Shown piece after piece: positions 7,373 through 13,415 of a stretch of DNA of 13,415 nt (its first letter is position 1; each line of letters begins with the position of its first letter). Below the pieces are notes generated by a model. It was not told where the DNA came from. It searched no databases and saw only the letters and a list, made by a program, of their open reading frames with translations. This DNA is from Chloroflexota bacterium (GTDB lineage Bacteria; Chloroflexota; Dehalococcoidia; SAR202; UBA11138). The stretch is from assembly GCA_022561955.1 (NCBI GenBank), contig JADFQF010000009.1, positions 1 through 13,415 of the forward strand, read 5' to 3'. A program made the translations under genes and the position numbers.

Positions 7373-7400
7373 CCCTGGGCGTTTGCCTGGGGTTTTTGTT
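7373..7400 (+). terminator. Rho-independent terminator after pyrE
   Basis: CCCTGGGC (7373-7380), the loop GTTT and GCCTGGGG (7385-7392) form an 8-bp stem with two G-T wobble pairs. TTTTTGTT follows directly. It ends the transcription unit that contains pyrE. Confidence 0.8.
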
Positions 7401-7543
7401 ATCCTGACCGAGGTCACCTGGCTGAGATTTCTGCTGGTCGGTAAAAATAGGCGCTTCGGTCAGTGCGTTTTGGGGCCGGCGGTGGGGCGAAGCCCACTCG
7501 TTGGACGAGCAGCCGCGTAAATCTATCACAGTGGTACAAGATC

Positions 7544-8197
7544 ATGAGACTGACGTTCGTGCGACATGGGGAGTCTACCGCTAACGCCGAAGGGAGGCTG
7601 CAGGGCCACGCCGATTTCGAGCTGAGCGACGTCGGCCGGACGCAGGCCAGGGCCCTCCACGACCGATTCAAGGGCGAGGACTTCCAACCAACTCACGTCT
7701 ACTCCAGCCCTCTGAAACGCACCGCCGAGACCGCCCAGATAGTATCAGCCTCCTGGCCCCTAACGATCTCCTATTCGGACGACCTCAAGGAGCATGATAT
7801 CGGCATATTTTCGGGGCTTACATGGCTCGAGATATACAGCCGATTCCCGGAAGTCGCGGCGGAGTACGAAGAGTCCGGGAACTGGGACGTGGTCGAGGGC
7901 GCCGAGACTTTGGCTCAGCGTAGAAGCCGCGGCAGTCGCGTGGTTGAGAGCCTGCTGGACCGACACGGCAACGATGATCGGGTGCTCGTATTCACCCACG
8001 GGGGTATCCTGGCGTTCATGATCGCAAGCCTGCTCGGCACGGACCGCACCTGGGGGCTAGGCGCGCAGAATACCGGCATCTTCGACTTCAGCCTGGACCT
8101 CGAACGCTGGTCACATGAAGGCAACCTGCTCCACAACTCCGCCCTCTGGCGCATCTCGCGATTCAACGACGCGTCGCACGTATCGAGCGTTCAATAG
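7544..8197 (+). CDS. Histidine phosphatase family protein (phosphoglycerate-mutase-like)
   Basis: This 217-residue member of branch 1 of the histidine phosphatase superfamily starts with the hallmark RHGES (Arg7, His8), in which His8 becomes phosphorylated during catalysis. The second catalytic histidine is His152 in FTHGG, and further conserved features are SSPLKRTAETA near residue 50 and the acidic region around LKEHDIG. The length fits alpha-ribazole phosphatase (CobC), broad phosphatases (PhoE/GpmB type) and similar enzymes, and the substrate cannot be assigned from sequence. The ATG at 7544 is chosen because it places the conserved LTFVRHGE strand at the N-terminus; an in-frame GTG at 7463 gives a non-conserved extension. 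Neither start has a clear Shine-Dalgarno sequence. The gene follows the pyrE terminator and so is probably transcribed separately. Confidence 0.92.
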   Translation: MRLTFVRHGESTANAEGRLQGHADFELSDVGRTQARALHDRFKGEDFQPTHVYSSPLKRTAETAQIVSASWPLTISYSDDLKEHDIGIFSGLTWLEIYSRFPEVAAEYEESGNWDVVEGAETLAQRRSRGSRVVESLLDRHGNDDRVLVFTHGGILAFMIASLLGTDRTWGLGAQNTGIFDFSLDLERWSHEGNLLHNSALWRISRFNDASHVSSVQ

Positions 8198-8485
8198 GCG
8201 AGGCCTCTGCTCCTGAGCGTGCCGTGATGGGCATTGCCCGCATTGATTGGTCCGAATGCAATTTGATGTCCCATTGGAGCTCATGTCAGAGGGTGCGCAG
8301 ACACACTTTGTCCATCGCGGGCCACACTTTCGGAATAGTATAAGAACTTTCCAAAAACTAGACCTCTTTCAAACTAAGCGTCATTTTCGAGCTTCGTGTA
8401 TCTTCGTTCTATAGTGTCTTCTTGGCCTGGTTGACTGCCTCATGGGAATAAACCAAAGCCAAAACTTTACGTTAAAGAGGGCACT
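8198..8485. other. Intergenic region with 21-bp-spaced repeats and weak promoter signals
   Basis: This 288-base gap shows no supportable gene. CACACTTT occurs at 8302-8309 and 8323-8330, exactly 21 bases apart, and ATGTC occurs at 8266-8270 and 8283-8287. Downstream the sequence becomes AT-rich, with a -10-like TATAGT at 8410-8415 and TTGACT at 8431-8436, but no well-spaced promoter pair. The promoter of the following small gene is probably here. Confidence 0.35.
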
Positions 8486-8869
8486 GTGAGGAGGGCTAAA
8501 TTGCGGCAGACTGATCCGGTCACCAACGAGAACAGCTGGCGAAAGGTGGAGTCGGCGCTAGTAGGCGCCATAATGGGCAAGGCGTTGGAGGACGAAGAGG
8601 TGAGACCGCCGGAGACACACATAGAGCCGCCCCCAAGGCCGGTCACAGCATCGTTGCAACCCAGGCCTCCGAGGTCGGCGACCCAGGCGGACATCCATCA
8701 CCTGGACAAGATGGTGGCGGTCCTTCGGGATGAGCTGGAGCTTCACAGGACCGAGGTCCAACGTCTGCACGTGCTCCTGCGACAGGGAACGAGCGGCGAG
8801 ACCCGCTACGTCCGGCGTCAGGGCGGTGACACGTGGTGGCGCAAATTCTGGCTACGCGCCGGCTACTAG
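8486..8869 (+). CDS. Hypothetical small coiled-coil protein
   Basis: This 127-residue protein belongs to no family I recognise. The GTG start at 8486 has AAAGAGGG just upstream at a good spacing, and the gene ends 12 bases before a strong terminator, so it looks real and monocistronic. The N-terminal third (to about residue 35) is mixed polar and helical. Residues 40-66 are rich in Pro, Arg and Glu and probably disordered. Residues 70-99 (from DIHHLDKM) have regular Leu/Val heptad spacing typical of a short coiled coil. The tail is Trp- and Arg-rich, ending WWRKFWLRAGY. No signal peptide or membrane helix is visible, so it is probably cytoplasmic. A coiled coil followed by a WWR-type aromatic-basic tail recalls the ends of some HTH-coiled-coil DNA-binding proteins, but no helix-turn-helix is evident. 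No function is assigned. Confidence 0.7.
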   Translation: MRRAKLRQTDPVTNENSWRKVESALVGAIMGKALEDEEVRPPETHIEPPPRPVTASLQPRPPRSATQADIHHLDKMVAVLRDELELHRTEVQRLHVLLRQGTSGETRYVRRQGGDTWWRKFWLRAGY

Positions 8870-8881
8870 CCATGCTTATCG

Positions 8882-8912
8882 AGGCCCCGGAACCTCCGGG
8901 GCCTTTCTTTTT
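8882..8912 (+). terminator. Strong rho-independent terminator
   Basis: AGGCCCCGGA (8882-8891) pairs perfectly with TCCGGGGCCT (8895-8904) around a three-base loop ACC, giving a GC-rich 10-bp stem. It is followed by TTCTTTTT. It terminates the small coiled-coil gene and isolates it from the downstream operon. Confidence 0.92.
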
Positions 8913-9035
8913 GACTTGATCCATCAATTTCATGCGAGCCGTCATCGCAGCGCTTGCCATTTGAGGTGGGCTCACCACACCTATTTCACACCGAGCCCAA
9001 ACCGCCAACCACATTAAGCGTTCCTTAGCCTCGGG

Positions 9036-9060
9036 TTATATAGCACTTGGATATAAGTGC
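9036..9060 (+). promoter_or_regulatory. Candidate promoter and operator of the surface-protein operon
   Basis: TTATATA (9036-9042) resembles a -10 element, with a poor -35 candidate TTAAGC (9014-9019) at 17 bases. It is followed at once by the inverted repeat GCACTT (9043-9048), six bases, AAGTGC (9055-9060). An inverted repeat overlapping the expected transcription start fits a repressor site or a 5' leader hairpin. The position also argues against the in-frame TTG at 9047 as the start of the next gene. Confidence 0.4.
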
Positions 9061-9079
9061 GTTCGACTGGAGGTTCAAG

Positions 9080-10120
9080 GTGCTGCTGGATAAGCTTCGC
9101 AGCCTACCGGCCATTGTATTGGGCTTGATCGGATTCATCATCGTCGTCTCAGCCTCTGGCGTCGCGACGTTAACGGTAACTACAACGGACACGCTGCTAG
9201 ACTTCTCGACCGAGAACTTCATCCTGGACCCAGACACGGCCGTGGGAAACAGCACTATCACGAAGGTCCCGGCGAACCAGGCCGCCGTCGGCGATGCCAT
9301 TGGCTCGCCCGTTGACGCGTCGGCGGGCCTCGGCGCGGTAAACACGGCTCTCACACAGGACGACTTCGTCTACCAGTTCGAGGTCAAAGAGCAGCTCGTC
9401 GACTCCTGGAGCGACACGAGGGCTTATGCCATCGAGGTCTTTGGAGACGGTCTGCCGATAGGAACGCTATACGTCGACAACGGCGCGGACAACGCAGCCG
9501 CCATAGAGGGCGTTATCGTGCAGATCAGCCTCGGCGCCGGTATACCGGACTCCATCACCATCAAGGTCCAGCGTCGGCGGAGTAGTCTGGATATGGACGT
9601 ATTTGGCCGCCCGGAAGTCCGTTTTGTCGCCGCATCAGTTGGGCTGGTGCTGGCGGGCATCGGCGTGCTACTCGTGTCCGGGGGTGTAGATACCTTTACG
9701 GTGACCGGCTCCACTCAACGCCTCGCCCTGGTGGAGGAGCGGTTCACACTCGACACCGACGTGCTCTTCACACTGGAGGGTCACGAGTCGCAGAACAACG
9801 ACAGACCATCCAATGCAGAGGTCTGTCCCGGCAGGGAAGCGTCGGGAAACCATCCCATCATTCGCAACAACCTGGTCGCCGGCAACCTCGTTTACGCCGC
9901 TCGGATTACCGAGACCGGACCCGCTGCCTGGCCCCTGGACCGGACCTACAGGGTGGATGTATTCGGCGACGGCAGCCTAATAACGACGCTCTACCTTACA
10001 AACGGCAACGCGAGCGCCAACCAGCAGGAGGGCGTGAGCATGAAGGTGGACCTGGGCGTCGCGTCGGGTGGCCCCACCAGCTTCAGCACGATCGTGACGA
10101 GACTGAATGTCTGCCCGTAG
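9080..10120 (+). CDS. Membrane-targeted protein made of two homologous halves (tandem gene fusion)
   Basis: I recognise no named family for this 346-residue product. The GTG at 9080 is chosen because GGAGG lies six bases upstream (9069-9073); a TTG at 9047 without a good ribosome binding site would add 11 residues. Two halves are clearly homologous with a period of about 175 residues. Each begins with a hydrophobic segment (residues 9-29 and 182-203), then a GVxTxTVT strand, an F-I/T-LD-x-D element, a variable region, and a conserved block: YAIEVFGDG (116-124) against YRVDVFGDG (290-298), TLYVDNG against TLYLTNG, and EGVIVQISLG against EGVSMKVDLG. The second half carries two cysteines that could pair. 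The second hydrophobic segment is preceded by QRRR and by Met172, as if it were the N-terminus of a former separate gene. The next gene is an S26B signal peptidase that overlaps the end by 14 bases. The hydrophobic segments resemble SipW-type export signals, so this is probably its secreted substrate (inference). Confidence 0.82.
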   Translation: MLLDKLRSLPAIVLGLIGFIIVVSASGVATLTVTTTDTLLDFSTENFILDPDTAVGNSTITKVPANQAAVGDAIGSPVDASAGLGAVNTALTQDDFVYQFEVKEQLVDSWSDTRAYAIEVFGDGLPIGTLYVDNGADNAAAIEGVIVQISLGAGIPDSITIKVQRRRSSLDMDVFGRPEVRFVAASVGLVLAGIGVLLVSGGVDTFTVTGSTQRLALVEERFTLDTDVLFTLEGHESQNNDRPSNAEVCPGREASGNHPIIRNNLVAGNLVYAARITETGPAAWPLDRTYRVDVFGDGSLITTLYLTNGNASANQQEGVSMKVDLGVASGGPTSFSTIVTRLNVCP

Positions 10121-11195
10121 CGCGCCGGCCGTCTTGGATCTTCAAGGCGACCAACGGCCTTCCCAGCTGAAAGCCCGGATGACTAGCGTCCGGCTCGTAA
10201 TCCTTCTCCTATTATTCGTGTATTCCGGCCTGTCGGCATATTCGGGCAACTTTCTGCCCCTACGCCTGGTCAAGGGCGACAGCATGGAGCCGACTCTGAC
10301 CGCCGGCGACGTCATCCTCCTGAAAAGCGTGCCATTCTCAGCCATCGGAGACGGCGACATCGTCGCCTACAAAGTCCCTGCCGCGGCGGAGGCCGGCAAC
10401 GGCCCCGGTACGATACTGCATCGTGTTCAGCGGACCGGCGTCCAAAACGGCTCGAAGGTGCTCTTCACCAAGGGCGACAACAGCACGGCGGACCCCTGGC
10501 CCGTGACCGCCGGCCTGGTTCAGGGGGAGCTGGTGCTCAGGGTTCCCTGGGTCGGCACGCCCGTCCTCTTCTTGACCAGCAAACGGGGCATTATCTTCAT
10601 CTCCATCGCGGTCCTGATTTCGCTGCTGTACATCCCCGCGATGGTGATGTTTCACATGACTGTGCTCCGCAAGGGGGAAGGCGTTCGGAAGGTGCCGCGG
10701 CAATCGGTGCTTCCCGCAGAGCCCGGTGACGTCCCGCAGGCAGATTTCGCGGGTATGCCGACTCCCGAAACCGAAAGGGCTGTCTTCGACGCTCGATTAT
10801 CTCGAAGCTACGCCGCCGGCCCTTCGTCGCACTCGACGGCGATGGAGCTGAGCGGCGGCCAGGATTCGCTCATAGGCCCCGTTGTTAACGCCGTCGACGG
10901 ACTTGTCGCCGAGCAGGCGCAAATCCGGCAGTCCATTCTCGAGCTCAGCGACTCGGTATCCAACTATGCCGTGCACCTGAAGTCGCACACCTCCGCGGTG
11001 GAGGCTCTGGCAGGCGTGGCCCAGGCGCTCGAAAAGTCGGTGAAGAGGCAGGAGGCGCTAATGGAGCGCCAAGAGTCTCGCGCCCAGATGGAGGACGCCG
11101 CCGAAAATGGACCCGAAGAGCTGGGAAAGACTGGAGAAAGAGGAACGTTCTTGAAGAGGGGACCCCTGTTCGGCAAGACGGATGGCCCTCTATGA
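10107..11195 (+). CDS. S26B (SipW/eukaryotic-type) signal peptidase with coiled-coil C-terminal tail
   Basis: This 362-residue integral membrane peptidase removes signal peptides. A first membrane helix lies at about 28-46. The catalytic serine is Ser59 in GDSMEPTL. The family's second motif is LHRV with His105, in the place where LepB-type enzymes use Lys, and the third is TKGDN with Asp124, followed by Asp129. This Ser-His-Asp pattern marks the S26B branch found in archaea, the eukaryotic ER and Gram-positive SipW. A second membrane helix spans about 162-182. Beyond it lie about 180 extra residues: a polar linker, a predicted coiled coil at roughly 255-332, and a charged tail. Such a tail is not part of the catalytic family. 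The ATG at 10107 sits inside the end of the preceding gene, and the stop overlaps the next start in ATGA, so translation is probably coupled. The N-terminal 24 residues are poorly supported; Met25 is an alternative start. Confidence 0.9.
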   Translation: MSARSAPAVLDLQGDQRPSQLKARMTSVRLVILLLLFVYSGLSAYSGNFLPLRLVKGDSMEPTLTAGDVILLKSVPFSAIGDGDIVAYKVPAAAEAGNGPGTILHRVQRTGVQNGSKVLFTKGDNSTADPWPVTAGLVQGELVLRVPWVGTPVLFLTSKRGIIFISIAVLISLLYIPAMVMFHMTVLRKGEGVRKVPRQSVLPAEPGDVPQADFAGMPTPETERAVFDARLSRSYAAGPSSHSTAMELSGGQDSLIGPVVNAVDGLVAEQAQIRQSILELSDSVSNYAVHLKSHTSAVEALAGVAQALEKSVKRQEALMERQESRAQMEDAAENGPEELGKTGERGTFLKRGPLFGKTDGPL

Positions 11196-13039
11196 GCGGC
11201 CACGGGTCCTTCAATGACGGCAATGGCCGGCGCTGCTCGAAGCGGGCCTTCGCTCGCATTGCGAGAACCATCTGGGTAGGCGCAATCTTGACGCTCTTCA
11301 TGGCTGGTTCACCGGGCGCCGCCCTGGCGCAATCGTCGGAAGAGCAGGGTAAGCTTTCCGTCACGCTGGCCCCGTCAGCCCTCCTGGCCGACGGAGAGAC
11401 GCATGAGGTGCTTTACGTCCAGCTGCTGGGACCCGAAGGGTCTCCCCGGCAGGCGTCCGCACCCGTACGGGTCTTTCTGGCCAGCGCCGGTCCTGAATTC
11501 GCGGACCTGCCGCCGGAAGTGGTCGTCGAAGCTGGATCGAGCTACGTTTCCGTACCCCTTTCGGTGACCCTTACGCCGGGCGTCGTTCGACTTTCGGCCG
11601 TCGCCAACGGGTACGAGGGCGGTGAAATTGAGCTGGAGACGTTTAGCCGCCTCGGAGCGAAGCCGCCGTTTACGCTGGACGTCGCGCTGCTGCCCCCTAC
11701 GATCTATCCGGGCGCCTCCGGTATTTTGGCGGTATCTGTCGTGGACGGTAGGGGAGTGCCCTATCTCGCGCCCAGGGACGTCGAGGTCGTGCTGACCAGC
11801 TCGGCTCCGGAATCCATCGAGGTGCCTCGAAGTATCGTGATCCCTCGAGGCGACTACACGACGATAATGGAGTGGACGGCGAGAGATTCGGGGGACGTGA
11901 ACATCACCGCTCAGGCGCAATCTGTCGAAGCAGGCGACGCGTGGGTCTCGGTTACGTCGGGCGCCGACAGGGGAGAGCCGGTCCGAATCAAGGCCTATCC
12001 GCTGCTGCCGTCGTTACCGGCCACCGGCTACGAGCGCAACGCTGTCATGTTGCAGGCCTTCGATGAGCGCCAGAACCCGGTGGAATTTCCGTGCACCGAT
12101 GTATTCGTGACCTCCTCGGCGCCGCAGGTGGTATCGCTGGCCAGGGTATCTGCGCCGTCGCCATGTGACGCGGCCAGCGCCTATCTGATGTATTCGGTCC
12201 GCACGTCTCAGCAGCCGGGCAGCGCCATGATGTCCGCGGCGGTTCCCGGACTGGGGCCGGCCAACATAGTGCTGACCAGCCACGGGGCAGTTGAGCCGCG
12301 GCTCGTATTGCAGCACGGGCCCGAGCTTCCCCTTGGCACGGACGCGGTGCCGGCGACGATTTCGATTCAAGTCGTCGACTCCAGGGGAGTGCCCGTTTCA
12401 CTCCACGACGGTTTTGATGCCACTATCGTCGCCCAGGGAGCCGATTTTCCCACCAGCGTTCGCATAATGGCGGGCCAGTCCTTCGTTACCATTCCGTCTC
12501 CGCATAGCTCTGCCAACGGCCGCATATCTATTACTGCCGCCGCATCGGGCCTTCGGGGCGCGACGCTGTCCTACGAGACGCTGATGCGTGACCTGGACGT
12601 CCTTTTGGACGTGCCCAGGTTGATCGCGGGCGAGACCGTTGAGATCGTCGCCCGGGTCTCTTCGGCAGACGTGCCCGTGGCCAACGCCGAGGTCTCGTTG
12701 GAGATCATCGGCCCGCAGAGCGAGACTCTGGTCGCGAGGACCGACGAGGCGGGCAGGGCTGTCTTCAGCTTTACGCCCGTTGCCGAGCTCGGCTCAATCA
12801 GCCTTTCGGCGCGAACGACGTTAGCGGGCTACCATTCCGGGGCCGCGATCGCCGAGCTAGCGGTTTCGCGAGCCGTGAGTACTGGGGACACATCCCCATC
12901 GAGGCTGCCCTTCGTCCTCATATTCGCCTCGATTGGCCTTATTTTGTCGGCCTATCTGTTCTACAACTCCGGCGTCTTTCGCAGGTTGAGGGCAGGGGCG
13001 ATCAGGCGCACGGTCAGACCCTTCAGGCCTATCAGCTAG
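11192..13039 (+). CDS. Secreted multi-Ig-like-domain protein with C-terminal membrane anchor
   Basis: This is a 615-residue surface protein. A signal peptide (residues 1-46, positively charged then hydrophobic, ending ALA before Gln47) is followed by about five beta-rich modules of roughly 100 residues, beginning near residues 52, 160, 264, 369 and 468. Recurring features are VxVVDxRGVP strands, SSAP turns and PRGDYTT/AGSSYVS edge strands, as in bacterial Ig-like (Big/invasin-type) domains. The fifth module has a TDEAGRAVFSF segment, also typical of Ig-like folds. Two cysteines in module three could form a disulfide. A single membrane helix (about 572-592) and a short Arg-rich cytoplasmic tail (RRLRAG, RRTVRPFRP) anchor it, with most of the protein outside. 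No sortase motif is seen. The ATG overlaps the peptidase stop as ATGA, indicating co-translation. It is probably a cell-surface stalk, adhesin or scaffold; no enzymatic motif is evident. Confidence 0.85.
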   Translation: MSGHGSFNDGNGRRCSKRAFARIARTIWVGAILTLFMAGSPGAALAQSSEEQGKLSVTLAPSALLADGETHEVLYVQLLGPEGSPRQASAPVRVFLASAGPEFADLPPEVVVEAGSSYVSVPLSVTLTPGVVRLSAVANGYEGGEIELETFSRLGAKPPFTLDVALLPPTIYPGASGILAVSVVDGRGVPYLAPRDVEVVLTSSAPESIEVPRSIVIPRGDYTTIMEWTARDSGDVNITAQAQSVEAGDAWVSVTSGADRGEPVRIKAYPLLPSLPATGYERNAVMLQAFDERQNPVEFPCTDVFVTSSAPQVVSLARVSAPSPCDAASAYLMYSVRTSQQPGSAMMSAAVPGLGPANIVLTSHGAVEPRLVLQHGPELPLGTDAVPATISIQVVDSRGVPVSLHDGFDATIVAQGADFPTSVRIMAGQSFVTIPSPHSSANGRISITAAASGLRGATLSYETLMRDLDVLLDVPRLIAGETVEIVARVSSADVPVANAEVSLEIIGPQSETLVARTDEAGRAVFSFTPVAELGSISLSARTTLAGYHSGAAIAELAVSRAVSTGDTSPSRLPFVLIFASIGLILSAYLFYNSGVFRRLRAGAIRRTVRPFRPIS

Positions 13040-13162
13040 TCCTCCTCGTCTCGCACATCCTTCCAGCTAGCCTTTCTGTCCAGCCAAAAAACATTCTGCG
13101 TAATCTTCATGGCGGGTGTTTATTTGGCCTTACGCGTCTATATACGGATGGAGCGGCTCAGA

Positions 13163-13168
13163 TATAAT
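13163..13168 (+). promoter_or_regulatory. Perfect -10 element for the right-edge gene
   Basis: TATAAT matches the sigma-70 consensus and lies 63 bases before the GTG at 13231. No good -35 is seen at 16-18 bases upstream. The sequence between 13040 and 13162 holds no gene and no convincing terminator for the preceding operon. Confidence 0.5.
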
Positions 13169-13230
13169 CCCTATTGAGCGAGGTCTGCGGCGCGAAGGCG
13201 GATATGTGATGTGGGAGCCAGGAGGCGGAC

Positions 13231-13415
13231 GTGAGCACGACACGAATTTTGTACGAGACCCTCGCTGATTTTGCAGTCTCGACTTGGGGGAACAACAAGG
13301 ACTACGATGGCCTGGACGCCGTCATCATGGCGTTGGCGGAAGGGGCTCAGCACGTCCAATTAAAGGTGGAGGCGGCGGCCTTGGCCGGCGTTCTGGGCGC
13401 CACCGGCGACATCAA
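13231..13415 (+). CDS. Probable class 1 fructose-1,6-bisphosphatase, N-terminal fragment
   Basis: The first 61 codons of a gene cut by the window edge. The GTG at 13231 has a perfect AGGAGG (13220-13225) five bases upstream. The fragment starts with STTRILYETLADFAV and contains an amphipathic helix followed by AALAGVLGATGDI. This resembles the N-terminal helices and the A-G-x-x-G-A-T-G-x-x-N segment that precedes NVQGE in class 1 fructose-1,6-bisphosphatases, the gluconeogenic and Calvin-cycle enzyme. The catalytic motifs lie outside the window, so the assignment rests on this short segment only. Confidence 0.55.
   Translation, partial: MSTTRILYETLADFAVSTWGNNKDYDGLDAVIMALAEGAQHVQLKVEAAALAGVLGATGDI

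Noticed and set aside
13040..13162. Terminator after the surface operon
   Set aside because: Only repeated CAGCTAG words and an A-run are present; no stem followed by a T tract could be built.
1..13415. CRISPR array, rRNA, or intact insertion sequence
   Set aside because: No regularly spaced long repeats, no rRNA-like conserved blocks and no transposase reading frame were seen.

Overview
The window looks like a chromosomal segment of a free-living bacterium with moderately high GC genes, frequent GTG/TTG starts and AT-richer intergenic gaps. The protein style (divergent core genes, an S26B-type signal peptidase, stacked Ig-like surface domains, lipoprotein protease) suggests a Chloroflexota lineage such as the Dehalococcoidia/SAR202 group. 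This is inference from motifs, not a database match.

Layout. Positions 192-1376 (+) encode a lipoprotein HtrA/DegP-type serine protease, convergent with an inositol-monophosphatase-family enzyme on the minus strand (1414-2241). A roughly 600-base AT-rich gap precedes dnaA (2843-4255, +). The 413-base gap between dnaA and obgE (4256-4668) carries a phased cluster of DnaA boxes and is the likely replication origin. It is followed on the plus strand by obgE (4669-5943), nadD (6011-6622) and pyrE (6759-7343, closed by an intrinsic terminator), then a histidine-phosphatase-family enzyme (7544-8197). A small coiled-coil protein of unknown function (8486-8869) stands alone with its own strong terminator.

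The last part is a tightly overlapping three-gene operon (9080-13039): (i) a membrane-targeted protein made of two homologous halves, each with its own hydrophobic segment; (ii) an S26B (SipW/eukaryotic type) signal peptidase with a long coiled-coil tail; (iii) a 615-residue secreted protein with five Ig-like domains and a C-terminal membrane anchor. Neighbouring open reading frames overlap by 14 and 4 bases. I infer a dedicated surface-protein export or assembly module, conceptually like the Bacillus tapA-sipW-tasA locus but with unrelated-looking partners. This is the most novel element in the window. The right edge holds the first 61 codons of a probable class 1 fructose-1,6-bisphosphatase, preceded by a TATAAT element and a strong ribosome binding site.

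The core genes link replication initiation (DnaA and its boxes), ribosome assembly (Obg), NAD synthesis (NadD) and pyrimidine synthesis (PyrE). Several carry substitutions in normally conserved motifs (DnaA Walker A, PyrE catalytic loop), consistent with a deep-branching lineage.
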